From Maricaulis sp048268525 (GTDB lineage: Bacteria; Pseudomonadota; Alphaproteobacteria; Caulobacterales; Maricaulaceae): 64,000 nucleotides of DNA. The stretch is taken from the NCBI RefSeq assembly GCF_048268525.1, contig NZ_JBLWVH010000001.1:62001-126000 (forward strand). The letters are read 5' to 3'. Numbering within the stretch: the first letter of the stretch is position 1; each line of letters begins with the position of its first letter. The notes under the pieces were generated by a model that saw only the letters and a list, made by a program, of their open reading frames with translations, was not told the DNA's origin and searched no databases. Shown here piece by piece: positions 50,694-59,263 of this stretch. Position numbers and translations under genes: made by a program.

Positions 50694-51044
50694 ACACGAA
50701 CTAGTCCTCCCCCCTCGCCAGCCGACCCATAATGCCCTCGGTTTTCGGGACGGGAGGCACGAGCTCAGTCACTTGTGCCCGGAAACTTGCGGAGCCTGTC
50801 CGCGCCTTGGATGTGACACTCCAAAGCTCCGGCAGGGCGTGCGATCAGGTCCAGGGGCACTAAACGACCGACCCTCAGTACCTGGCGCATTGGAATCGGG
50901 GGCGAGAGCGTCCGGGAAAACTCCGCGAACGGGATGTCGGCGATGTCACGTTTTTCAGATCAAACCGGTTGACGGCATTGGCCGGCATCCCGTTTCCCTC
51001 CCATCCTTCGGCGCATTCTGCGTGCGAAGTCGAGAAGGTGTGCC
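50694..51044. other. Intergenic stretch before dctM
   Basis: No credible gene, promoter or repeat was recognised. The first 20 bases loosely resemble the bases following the other repeat copy (TCCTC and C-runs), so the repeated unit may extend slightly further. Confidence 0.5.
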
Positions 51045-52325
51045 CTACCGCATCAGATTGACCAGGCCCATGGTCACCGACGGCACATAGGTCACCACCA
51101 TCAGGGCGACGAACAGGGCGCCATAGAAGGGCCAGATCGTCTTGACCGTTTCCTCGACCTTCACCTTGCCGATGGCGGCACCGACGAAGAGGACTGACCC
51201 GACCGGCGGGGTGACCAGGCCGATACCAAGGTTCAGCATCATGATGACGCCGAACTGGACCGGATCCATGCCCAGTCCGACCACGATGGGCAGGAAAATG
51301 GGCGTGGTGATCACGATCAACGGCGACATGTCCATGAAGGTGCCCAGCACCAACAGTATCAGATTGATGATCAGCAGGATCAGGATCGGATTGTCGGTCA
51401 CCGTGGTGATCAGGTTGGCCAGTTGCGAGGGCGCTTCCAGCAGGGCCAGCATCCAGCCAAAACCCGAGGCGGAACCGATGATCAACAGGACCATGGCCGT
51501 CGTCTTCACGGCCTGGATGGCGGCGTCAAGGAAAGCCTGCGGGCCCATTGAGCGGTATAGCAGGGCAGCGACGGCGACCGTGTAGATGACCGCGACGGCC
51601 GAGGATTCTGTTGCCGTGAACAGGCCGCCCAGGACACCGCCGACAATGATGATGGCGGTAAACAGGCCAGGAAGAGCCATGATGAAGGCGCGCAGGAAAG
51701 CCATCCAGCCCGGGAACTCGCCCTTGGGATAGCCGCGCTTCACAGCAACCAGCCAGGCGGCAACCATCAAGGTCGCGCCGGTCAGGATCCCGGGCACAAT
51801 CCCGCCGACAAAGAGCTCGCCGATCGACACGCCGACACCGGCCGCGGCGGCATAGATGATCATGTTGTGCGACGGTGGGATCAGAAGGCCGCATACGGCC
51901 GAGGTCGAGGTCACATTGACCGCATAGTCGGCATCATATCCGCGCTCGCGCATCATCGGCATCAGGGTCGATCCCATGGCCGACACGCTGGCGATGGCCG
52001 AACCCGAGACCGCACCGAAAAGCATCGAGGCACCAACATCCACCTGTCCAAGTCCGCCGCGAGATCGTCCGAAAGCCGCTTCCGCGACACGTACGAGGCG
52101 CTCGGCGATACCGGATCGGTGCATGAGCTCGCCGGCGAAGACGAAGAAGGGGATGGCCATCAGCGAGAAAATGCTCATCCCGCCCGCCATGCGCTGGAAG
52201 ACGGCGATGGCCGGCATGTCCATCATGAAGAAGGTGACCAGCGTCGCGCCAAGCAGTGAGAAAGCAACCGGTACGCCAATGATCAACAGGAAGACAAGGA
52301 CGCCCAGGAGAACTGATAATTCCAT
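51045..52325 (-). CDS. dctM: TRAP transporter large permease (DctM-like)
   Basis: A 426-residue membrane protein with about twelve helices of the TRAP/DctM family: VFLLIIGVPVAFSLLGATLV near the start, PFFVFAGELMHRSGIAERLV, GASMLFGAVSGSAIASVSAMGSTLMP, STSAVCGLLIPPSHNMIIYA and GIGLVTPPVGSVLFVGAAIGKVKVEE. It is the sodium-driven translocation channel. Together with the small subunit and the binding lipoprotein, probably in one operon with the upstream pectate lyase, it should import galacturonate or unsaturated oligomers. Confidence 0.94.
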   Translation of the reverse strand: MELSVLLGVLVFLLIIGVPVAFSLLGATLVTFFMMDMPAIAVFQRMAGGMSIFSLMAIPFFVFAGELMHRSGIAERLVRVAEAAFGRSRGGLGQVDVGASMLFGAVSGSAIASVSAMGSTLMPMMRERGYDADYAVNVTSTSAVCGLLIPPSHNMIIYAAAAGVGVSIGELFVGGIVPGILTGATLMVAAWLVAVKRGYPKGEFPGWMAFLRAFIMALPGLFTAIIIVGGVLGGLFTATESSAVAVIYTVAVAALLYRSMGPQAFLDAAIQAVKTTAMVLLIIGSASGFGWMLALLEAPSQLANLITTVTDNPILILLIINLILLVLGTFMDMSPLIVITTPIFLPIVVGLGMDPVQFGVIMMLNLGIGLVTPPVGSVLFVGAAIGKVKVEETVKTIWPFYGALFVALMVVTYVPSVTMGLVNLMR

Positions 52326-52328
52326 CGT

Positions 52329-52823
52329 TCAGGACTCCGCATCGTCGGCGATAGCCGGATTGAGTTGTTCAAGAATGTTCTCCAGCGCGAACAGGGCGAT
52401 CAACACGCCGCTGATCGGCAGCGGCAGGTAGGCAAAGCCGCGCGAGATGCCGAGCGTCGGAATGGTGTGCTCCCAGGTCCGCATGATGAGTTCCCCGCCC
52501 CAGAAAGCCATGGCCGCGCCAACCAGGGCGACGATGAGGTGGGAGACAAGCTGCAGGCGGTTCGGCCATCGGCCGGGCAGGCTGTCGGCGAAGGCGGAGA
52601 TCCGGATGTGGAAGCCTTCCTTGACCCCGGCCGCGGCGGCGAAACTGACAAACCAGATCATCAGGACAAGCGAGGCCTGTTCCGACCAGGACGGGCTGGC
52701 ATTGAGCACGTAGCGGGCGAACACCTGCCAGCCGATGATCAACGTCATGATGGCCAAGCCGATGCCGCCGAGCATCAGCAAAGAGCGGCTGGCAAAACCG
52801 AGAAGATTGGCAAGAATACGCAT
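52329..52823 (-). CDS. dctQ: TRAP transporter small permease (DctQ-like)
   Basis: A 164-residue, four-helix TRAP small subunit: IGLAIMTLIIGWQVFARYVLNASPSWSEQASLVLMIWFVSFAAAAGVKEGFHI is the typical DctQ core (W-F-A-R-Y, W-S-E), followed by two more helices and a short acidic tail. It pairs with DctM. Its ATG shares one base with the dctP stop (TGATG) and dctM starts 3 nt after it, so the three genes are tightly coupled. Confidence 0.92.
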   Translation of the reverse strand: MRILANLLGFASRSLLMLGGIGLAIMTLIIGWQVFARYVLNASPSWSEQASLVLMIWFVSFAAAAGVKEGFHIRISAFADSLPGRWPNRLQLVSHLIVALVGAAMAFWGGELIMRTWEHTIPTLGISRGFAYLPLPISGVLIALFALENILEQLNPAIADDAES

Positions 52824-53806
52824 CAGGCCGCGCCCCCCAGATTTCGGATGTCCTCGACCAGGCGGCGTTGGACATCGGTGACCACGAAACGGTCCCAGAC
52901 GCCTTCCATAAGGTTGGAGAAGGCCGCGATATCGCCGATCTCATTGGCCTCGACACCAGACGCCAGCACCCGTTCTCGGGAGTCGGCGACACGGGCATCC
53001 CAGAGCTCACGCATGACCGGCACACTGTCCCGTGCGGCTTGCTGGAAAATCTCCTGGTCCTCACCGGACAGGCGATCCCAGCGGTGTTTCGACATCACCA
53101 GGATTTCCGGCGCCATGACATGCCGGGTGAGGCTGTAGTGCTGGGCAGCCTCGAAATGCCTCGCCGATTCATAGGACGGCCAGTTGTTCTCAGCGCCATC
53201 GATCACGCCCTGGACCAGGCCCTGATAGACTTCGCCCAAAGCCATAGGTGTCGGATTGGCGCCCAGCGCCTCGACCATGCCGACATAAAGATCGGAGTTC
53301 TGCACCCGGATCTTCATGCCACGAATATCATCCGGCTCGTTGATGGGGTGACGGGTGTTGTAAAAGCTGCGGGCGCCACTGTCGTAGAAGCACAGGCCGA
53401 CCAGGCCGTGTGGACGCAGCGCATCGAGGATTGTCTGGCCAGGCGCGCCATCCAGCGAGGCGCGCATGTGGTCGATCGAACTGAACAGGAAGGGAAGGCT
53501 GGGCACGATCGTCTCATTGGCGATCGAATTGAGCGGTGCCAGGTTGACCCGGTTGAGGTCGAGTGCGCCGAACACGGTCAGTTCCAGCGTATCGCGTTCT
53601 GACCCCAGCTGGGCGCCGGCGAAAATCTTCACGCGCTGGCGTCCGCCGGTCCGTTCCTCGACCATGCGGGCCATGGCTTCAACACCCTGGACCGTCGGAT
53701 AGTCGGCGACATGGGCGTCGGCGGAATAGAGTGGCCGGTCGGCTTGCCCGCAACCGGCCACAGCGGCGGCGGCCCCTGTCGCGATGAGGTGTCTGCGATT
53801 GATCAT
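52823..53806 (-). CDS. dctP: TRAP transporter substrate-binding lipoprotein (DctP-like)
   Basis: A 327-residue TRAP binding protein with a signal of both twin-Arg (INRRHLIA) and lipoprotein type (AVAGC, Cys19), suggesting a tethered receptor rather than the usual free one. Conserved features are IFAGAQLGSERDTLELTVFGALDLN, the substrate-carboxylate Arg region (DIRGMKIRVQNSDLYVGMVEALGANPTPMALGEVYQGL) and VIDGAENNWPSYES. The conserved Arg typically binds the carboxylate of sialic acid or uronates. It starts 30 nt after the pectate lyase gene on the same strand. Confidence 0.93.
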   Translation of the reverse strand: MINRRHLIATGAAAAVAGCGQADRPLYSADAHVADYPTVQGVEAMARMVEERTGGRQRVKIFAGAQLGSERDTLELTVFGALDLNRVNLAPLNSIANETIVPSLPFLFSSIDHMRASLDGAPGQTILDALRPHGLVGLCFYDSGARSFYNTRHPINEPDDIRGMKIRVQNSDLYVGMVEALGANPTPMALGEVYQGLVQGVIDGAENNWPSYESARHFEAAQHYSLTRHVMAPEILVMSKHRWDRLSGEDQEIFQQAARDSVPVMRELWDARVADSRERVLASGVEANEIGDIAAFSNLMEGVWDRFVVTDVQRRLVEDIRNLGGAA

Positions 53807-53836
53807 GATCCCTCCCCAGGGTCCGAACAGCTTTCG

Positions 53837-55339
53837 CTACTCAACGAGTTCGTTCAGCCAGTCCTCGAGTTCAGTATAGCCGTTGCCGTCATTGTCGCGC
53901 GAGCCGTCGTCCGGATCGTGAGGGTCGAGGCCGCGGGCGACTTCCCACTCGTCCGGAATGCCATCCCCGTCGCTGTCGGTGCGCGGTGCCTCGGAGGGCA
54001 GGTCGGGCCATCCGCCGACTTCCGCTTCGGATGAAATGATCTGCCCGGTCCCGTTGATCACGTCATCGATGATGCGTTGGTCGACCGAGTCACGCCAGAG
54101 CGACGCCCCAACGCCTTCCAGCACTGCTGTATAGGCCTCATCGGCGCTGTCGGTGCGAATGAAATCGGCCTCGTACGGCTCATCAACCCAGCTCAGATCG
54201 TGCGCCGCAGAACGCAACATCGGCCGCTGGTCACGCAGCTCGTGATCCATCGTATTGCCCGAGAAATGGGCCCGCCCGGTCGTGTTGCGCATGTAGAAAA
54301 TGACCGGTCCCAGCGTCTGCGGTCCTTGGACATAGGCATTGTTGATGAAGTTGTAGCGGGCGACGGAGGCCGGATCGAGATCGGTACCGGCAGCATGGTG
54401 GTAATCCGTGTTCTCACGGCCATAGAGTGGGTCCTGGTTGAGGCCCAATTGGGTCGAGGGATCAAACTCGGCGCTGGCAGGTACCCAGTCCCAAAAATCA
54501 GTCTCCGCGCCATGCCCCCAGTTGTAGAAAACATTGTTGCGGAAATCGAGGAAGAGGCCTTCCGGGTCCGCGAAGGGAGTCGCGTAATTCCCGATGCGGG
54601 GCATGCGGGAATTGTGGTTGGCCCACAGATTGTGATGCCAGGAATAGCGGGCGCCATTATTGCCGCGGATCAGGCTGCCATAGGCGCGGTCGCCCTTCTC
54701 GTGTCCGGCCTGATAGAGTCCCTCGGACATGATCGACCACTGCACTGTCAGATTGGTCAGGTGCTTCTGGCCGGGCGTTCCGCGATAGCTTTGTGACGAA
54801 GACAGGGTTTCGTCGATCGCCCAGCTGGTCGAGACATGGTCGAGAATGATGTCCGACCCGCCGACGATCGAAATGGCGTCATCCTCGACCTGGCTCTCGC
54901 CGCCAATGCGCGAGCGGATGTATCGGACGATGACGTGATTGGCGTGGATCTGCAGCGGATAGTCGCGCAGGGCAATGCCGGCTCCGGGGGCCGACTGGCC
55001 AGCGATCGTGATGTGATCGTTCAGAACACGGAGCGGGCTTTCCAGTTGGATCGTGCCGGATACCGCGAACACGATCGTGCGCGGGCCGTCAGCCTCGACG
55101 CCTTCACGCAGAGAGCCGGGACCGGCATCACCGAGATGTGTCACCGTGTAGACATCGCCGCCACGGCCACCGCGACTGAAGCGCCCGAAGCCATCTGCGC
55201 CCGGGAAAGCGATCTGGCCGTCACTGACAATTGCTGGAGACGTGGCGCCGTCGGCAGAAAAATTTGTCGTCAATGCATCTATGTGACCGCAACCAGTTGC
55301 GATGGCGCAAACGCCAACGAGCAAAGCGCATCTGATCAT
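53837..55339 (-). CDS. Pectate lyase lipoprotein with C-terminal calcium-binding motifs
   Basis: A 500-residue secreted lyase. The signal carries a lipobox (ATGC, Cys near 17). The parallel beta-helix part (residues about 40-400) includes AFPGADGFGRFSRGGRGGDVYTVTHLGD, ITIAGQSAPGAGI, HVIVRYIRSRIG, EDDAISIVGGSDIILDHVSTSWA and YSWHHNLWANHNSRMPRIG, as in pectate lyases of the PL1 type. It cleaves polygalacturonate by beta-elimination, giving unsaturated ends. At the C-terminus two EF-hand-like loops (DSDGDGIPDEWE, DNDGNGYTELEDW) resemble dockerin/thrombospondin-type calcium motifs. GGAGGAG supports the ATG at 55339; operator site 6 lies about 100 bp upstream. Confidence 0.9.
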   Translation of the reverse strand: MIRCALLVGVCAIATGCGHIDALTTNFSADGATSPAIVSDGQIAFPGADGFGRFSRGGRGGDVYTVTHLGDAGPGSLREGVEADGPRTIVFAVSGTIQLESPLRVLNDHITIAGQSAPGAGIALRDYPLQIHANHVIVRYIRSRIGGESQVEDDAISIVGGSDIILDHVSTSWAIDETLSSSQSYRGTPGQKHLTNLTVQWSIMSEGLYQAGHEKGDRAYGSLIRGNNGARYSWHHNLWANHNSRMPRIGNYATPFADPEGLFLDFRNNVFYNWGHGAETDFWDWVPASAEFDPSTQLGLNQDPLYGRENTDYHHAAGTDLDPASVARYNFINNAYVQGPQTLGPVIFYMRNTTGRAHFSGNTMDHELRDQRPMLRSAAHDLSWVDEPYEADFIRTDSADEAYTAVLEGVGASLWRDSVDQRIIDDVINGTGQIISSEAEVGGWPDLPSEAPRTDSDGDGIPDEWEVARGLDPHDPDDGSRDNDGNGYTELEDWLNELVE

Positions 55340-55439
55340 TTCTATCTCCTCCCCAGCGGTCCCGATTTGTCGGTGACCATCGTCGTTACGTGCCGCTGAT
55401 TGTTGCTCGCGGCTTGATCTTGAGGGCATACCGTGAAAA

Positions 55440-55454
55440 ATGACACCGGTTTCC
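55440..55454. promoter_or_regulatory. Uronate-regulon operator, site 6 (pectate lyase-dctPQM / hydratase)
   Basis: ATGACACCGGTTTCC, one base different from sites 1, 4 and 5. It sits between the divergent pectate lyase (start 100 bp to the left) and hydratase (start about 96 bp to the right), so it may govern both. Confidence 0.83.
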
Positions 55455-55550
55455 TTTATCGGAACCGTAACCAATATCGAGAGTGGCGCAAGCCCCTTCG
55501 TCAGAGCAACTCGTCGGCCGACAAGGCGAGGAAAATCAGGGAAGAATGAC

Positions 55551-56375
55551 TTGACGCCGAACCAGAAAATCATTTCCGCAGCCTTCGTCGACGCGCGTCA
55601 GGCGGCGCTTGGATTGAGGGACTATCCCGGTGAACTTCCGGCGACGTTGGCGGATGCCTATGCAATCCAGGACATGTCGATTGCCCGGTGGCCCGATATG
55701 GTTGCTGGCTGGAAAATCGGCTTGGTTCCGCCGGCGTTCCGGAACCCGGTCGGTGCCGAACGACTGGTTGGTCCGATCTTTTCGGATCTGATCCGGGGGC
55801 ATGCCGATGGTGAAGTGCACGCGATGCCGGTTTTCGCCGATGGCTTTGCCGCGATCGAGGCCGAGTTCATTTTCGTACTTGCCGAGTCAGTGCCGGTGGG
55901 TACGGAGATTACGCCAGAGCTGGCCCGTCGCGTTGCCGGAAAACTGCATGTGGGCGTTGAAATCGCGTCCAGCCCTTTTCCAGGTATCAATCAACTCGGT
56001 CCAATCTGCGTCGTGACTGATTTTGGCAATAATTTCGGACTGATTGTCGGGCCGGAAATCCGCGATTGGCAGTCGCGACCTTGGTCGGACATGCCCGCGT
56101 CAGTAACCATCAACGGGACCCGGGTGGGGGCAACGACAGCCGCATCATTGCCCGGAGGCCCGATAGGCGCGCTGGAGTTTACTTTGCGATTGATGCAGAT
56201 GCGTGGCATCGCCCTCGAAGCGGGAAGTCGTATTTCAACCGGAGCGGTTACCGGAGTTCACGAAGCCCATGTCGACGACAGCAGCCGCGTCGATTTTGGC
56301 CCGTGGGGCGCGATCGACCTGACACTGACCGCGCTGCAACCCGGTTGGGGCCGAGCCAGACTTAGCACGGGTTGA
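55551..56375 (+). CDS. 2-keto-4-pentenoate hydratase / fumarylacetoacetase-family protein
   Basis: A 274-residue protein from a TTG at 55551, with GGGAAGA about 8 nt upstream; the only ATG (55440) lies inside the operator and adds 37 residues unlike the family. The fold of 2-oxopent-4-enoate hydratases (MhpD group) is seen in AYAIQDMSIARWPDMVAGWKIGLV, GPIFSDLIR, AAIEAEFIFVLAESVP and GVEIASSPFPGINQLGP. The acidic metal ligands are in AAIEAEF. Such enzymes hydrate or cleave 2-keto acids. In a uronate locus it could act on a 2-keto-3-deoxy acid, but no specific step is assigned. Its last 14 nt overlap the next gene tail-to-tail. Confidence 0.75.
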   Translation: MTPNQKIISAAFVDARQAALGLRDYPGELPATLADAYAIQDMSIARWPDMVAGWKIGLVPPAFRNPVGAERLVGPIFSDLIRGHADGEVHAMPVFADGFAAIEAEFIFVLAESVPVGTEITPELARRVAGKLHVGVEIASSPFPGINQLGPICVVTDFGNNFGLIVGPEIRDWQSRPWSDMPASVTINGTRVGATTAASLPGGPIGALEFTLRLMQMRGIALEAGSRISTGAVTGVHEAHVDDSSRVDFGPWGAIDLTLTALQPGWGRARLSTG

Positions 56376-57804
56376 CTGGCGCGTCTGTCGTATCGAAGGC
56401 GGAGCGCTTGATTTGGCCCCAATGTTTTCGGCCCTTGAGAAAATCGATGGTTCCGGCGAACCGCCAGATATTGCTCAACTGCCGATAGCCGAAATTCTCG
56501 ATAGCTGCGGCAAACAGCAATTGGCCGATTGCTTTCAGGGAGGCGGTGCGGCGCAATTCGATCTCCTGCAAAAGGATGGCTGAGGCCGACAACAGGAAAC
56601 CGAAACTGCACACAAGGGCGAACAGGGCGGCAAACCAGGTCCAGGAAATCTGTCCGGTCACGGCGAGCAGCAAGGCCAGCACATAGCCGAGCACTTCCAG
56701 GCAGGGCCCGACCACGTCGATCACGATCATGCTGCCAAGGCCCAGCGTTCCGGGCAGGCCGTAGCCGGGGCGAAGCGCGGCGTCGCGGTGGCGCCACAGT
56801 GTCTCCAGCGCGCCGCGTTGCCAGCGTCGGCGCTGGCCGGCCAGATCGGAGAGGCGTTCGGGTACCTGGGTCCAGCAGACCGGTTCAGGAATGAAACGCA
56901 CCACGGTGGGGCGGTCGCTGTCGCGACCGTCTCGGTGCAGGCGGACAATCAGTTCGGCGTCTTCGCCGACCGTGCGCGGATCATAACCGCCGACCTCGAC
57001 CACGCGGGCCCGGTCGAACATGCCAAACGCGCCGGACACGATCATCAGGGCGCCCAGTTCGCTGAGGGCGAAACGGGCAACCAGAAAGGCGCGCAGATAT
57101 TCCAGCGACTGCACCAGTGGCAGGAAACGGCGCGGCAGGCCGGCCTCTTCGACCGCGCCTTCCCGCAGTCGGCAACCATTGGCGACACGGACCGTCCCGG
57201 CCACCGCGGCGGTGTCGGGATTGTCGAGAAAGGGTTGGCTGGTGCGGATCAGGGCGTCGGCCTCCAGCAGGGAATCCGCATCAATGGCGCAGAACAGGCT
57301 GCCGGATGCATGGGCAATTCCCGCATTGAGGGCGTCGGCCTTGCCGCCATTGGCCTTGTCGATCACCCAGAGCGGAACCGGTCCGGGCCGGTGATAGACC
57401 GCGTGCACCGGCGCGAAATCCAGGCGGTCCGAACATTCCCGTTCCGCCGGCTTCAGATCGAAAGCCCGCACCAACCGGTTCAAGGTGTCGTCACCCGACC
57501 CGTCATTGATTACGATGACTTCGTAATTCGAGTGGTTCTGACGCAGCAGGGCCCGGGTGCAGTCAACCACAGTCTCGGCCTCATTATAGGCCGGCGCGAG
57601 AATGCTGACCCGGGGCGCTGCCTGTCCGATCCGCCGCATCAGTCTGTGCGCATTGGGCTCGAAGCGGCGTCGCATCAGGGTGACACCGGCGATCGCGATC
57701 AGCACGGCGTAAAGCGTGTCCTGGAACAGGGCGCTGGCCAGGATGAGAAAGGTGACCGGGAAAGTGACGTCCGGCCATACAAAGAAATCGATGATCATAT
57801 CCAT
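56362..57804 (-). CDS. Membrane GT2 polysaccharide synthase-like glycosyltransferase
   Basis: A 480-residue processive-type GT2: two N-terminal hydrophobic segments, catalytic domain with VSILAPAYNEAETVVDC, VINDGSGDDT, ANGGKADALNAGI, the DxD motif (FCAIDADSLL), VGEDAELIVRLH with the base Asp, and Q-x-x-R-W as GQRRRWQRG, then several C-terminal helices. This matches PgaC/BcsA/HasA-like synthases that polymerise and extrude a beta-linked glycan. It is the last gene of the operon receiver, YaiO-like barrel, HEAT protein, GT2, next to the holdfast-anchor genes. It overlaps the HEAT gene by 10 nt. Confidence 0.9.
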   Translation of the reverse strand: MDMIIDFFVWPDVTFPVTFLILASALFQDTLYAVLIAIAGVTLMRRRFEPNAHRLMRRIGQAAPRVSILAPAYNEAETVVDCTRALLRQNHSNYEVIVINDGSGDDTLNRLVRAFDLKPAERECSDRLDFAPVHAVYHRPGPVPLWVIDKANGGKADALNAGIAHASGSLFCAIDADSLLEADALIRTSQPFLDNPDTAAVAGTVRVANGCRLREGAVEEAGLPRRFLPLVQSLEYLRAFLVARFALSELGALMIVSGAFGMFDRARVVEVGGYDPRTVGEDAELIVRLHRDGRDSDRPTVVRFIPEPVCWTQVPERLSDLAGQRRRWQRGALETLWRHRDAALRPGYGLPGTLGLGSMIVIDVVGPCLEVLGYVLALLLAVTGQISWTWFAALFALVCSFGFLLSASAILLQEIELRRTASLKAIGQLLFAAAIENFGYRQLSNIWRFAGTIDFLKGRKHWGQIKRSAFDTTDAPVNPC

Positions 57805-58478
57805 TGGATCACTCCTGACTGCTCGGCCTGACGGGCAGGCTCATTGATCATCCGCAAGGCGCGACGCGCGGTCTCCCGCACCCGCCAGGACGGATCATTG
57901 TGCATCTCGGCGATGCGGTCGGAGGCGGCTGTGACGCGCAGGTCGGCCAGTCCCGCCAGGGCGAGGATGCGGGCTTCAGCGTCGTTATCGCGCAAGGCGC
58001 GGATAAAGGTTTTCGTGGCATCGGGATGACCGCGCCACACCAGCGCACGCAGCGCTTTGCGGCGTTCGCCAGCCAAGGACGATGTCGCCATCCTGTCCAA
58101 GTCGGCAATAGCCAGGTCCAGCGAGGCGTCACCCCGGACGGTGGGCAGGCAGAGTGGTCGCTGGCGGGACGGTGCCAGGGCAGCGAAGCGGTCGGACAGG
58201 TCGCGCAGGGCATCGCCCTCCATGCCGGCCAGCAACTCGGCCAGCTCGCGGGCGATCCGCGACCAGGCCCGGGCAGAACGACGGCTCTTGACCCGCGGCA
58301 GCGGCGCGCCGGTGGCGACATGGTCCAGAAGGCAGGCTGTGCGGTAGGCATCCCGACTGGCGCGCACCGGTGCCTGCCAGCGCTCGAACAGAACGATGAT
58401 CGCGGCGCTGGCCACCAGGCCGAGCCCGAGCGCGCAAAAGATTGCCGCTGCCGTCATTATCCATTCGAGCGAGTGCAT
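57795..58478 (-). CDS. Membrane-anchored HEAT-repeat protein
   Basis: A 227-residue protein with an N-terminal transmembrane helix (IMTAAAIFCALGLGLVASAAIIVLF) and a cytoplasmic alpha-solenoid. At least three HEAT-like units are visible: GERRKALRALVWRGHPDATKTFIRAL, DNDAEARILALAGLADLRVTAASDRIAEM and DPSWRVRETARRALRMI. HEAT repeats serve as protein-protein scaffolds. Placed between the YaiO-like barrel and the synthase, it may couple the GT2 to other parts of a secretion complex. Overlap with the GT2 gene indicates coupled translation. Confidence 0.8.
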   Translation of the reverse strand: MHSLEWIMTAAAIFCALGLGLVASAAIIVLFERWQAPVRASRDAYRTACLLDHVATGAPLPRVKSRRSARAWSRIARELAELLAGMEGDALRDLSDRFAALAPSRQRPLCLPTVRGDASLDLAIADLDRMATSSLAGERRKALRALVWRGHPDATKTFIRALRDNDAEARILALAGLADLRVTAASDRIAEMHNDPSWRVRETARRALRMINEPARQAEQSGVIQWI

Positions 58479-58486
58479 GATTGTCC

Positions 58487-59263
58487 TCAGAAACGTTGGC
58501 GCATGGACAGGGCAAGGCCTGTGCGCGCATAGCTGCCCGACCGGTCGACCTGCGACACGGTCCAGCCGATTTCCCGGTCTGGTCCAAAGGTGCGACGAGC
58601 GCCGAATTCGACACTTCGGGTACGGGCCACGCGGCCGGCCTCGACATCAGGCGCGAGGCTCAGCCCGCCGCGGATCCGCCATTTGGCGCCAAGGGCCGTG
58701 TCGCCGCGCAGGGCGAGACCGCTTTCCCAATCGCCGCCGGACGCGCGCACAATAATCGGCGAGACCGAAAGCCAGGCATCGCGACCTGCCAGATAGTGGA
58801 CAAGGCCAGGTGCCAGCACGGTCACCACGCCGTCGCCATAGTCAGCGAAGCGCGCGGTCAGGTCGAAATCGGTCCCGCCGCTGCCTTGAGCGGGCCGCCA
58901 GGCGGGGCGGGTCCAGGCGAGGCGCAAATCGATATCCTCGCGAAAATCGCCACCGAATGCGCTGCCCAGCGCCACTGAAGCGACACCGCCCGCCAAACGC
59001 TCCTGCAAACCGGCCTGCAGGAAGATGTCCTGCGTACCGAAACGGCGGGACCATTCGGCGCGGCCCCAGGTCAGGCGAGCATCAGCATTGCGGTAGCCCA
59101 CTTGCAGGCCGGCCGCAGACCAGTCGTCCAGCGCGGTTCGCGACAGGGCGGCGTGCTCGACCACCAGATCGGCGGTCCAGTCGCCATCGGGCTGGGCCAT
59201 GGCGGGACCGGCCACCAGGCCGGTCACTACCAGGCCGCCAAACAAGCAGGATCGGAGGCTCAT
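58487..59263 (-). CDS. YaiO-like outer-membrane beta-barrel protein
   Basis: A 258-residue exported protein: signal peptide MSLRSCLFGGLVVTGLVAGPAMA, then alternating strands rich in aromatic and charged residues and a C-terminal Phe (TGLALSMRQRF) as in outer-membrane barrels. The pattern of repeated strands (LQVGYRNADARLTWGRAEWSRRFG, IFLQAGLQERL, GWTVSQVDRSGSYARTGLAL) resembles the YaiO family that occurs with GT2 synthases. It probably provides the outer-membrane step for the glycan made by the GT2 gene. Its ATG overlaps the receiver gene stop (ATGA). Confidence 0.75.
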   Translation of the reverse strand: MSLRSCLFGGLVVTGLVAGPAMAQPDGDWTADLVVEHAALSRTALDDWSAAGLQVGYRNADARLTWGRAEWSRRFGTQDIFLQAGLQERLAGGVASVALGSAFGGDFREDIDLRLAWTRPAWRPAQGSGGTDFDLTARFADYGDGVVTVLAPGLVHYLAGRDAWLSVSPIIVRASGGDWESGLALRGDTALGAKWRIRGGLSLAPDVEAGRVARTRSVEFGARRTFGPDREIGWTVSQVDRSGSYARTGLALSMRQRF

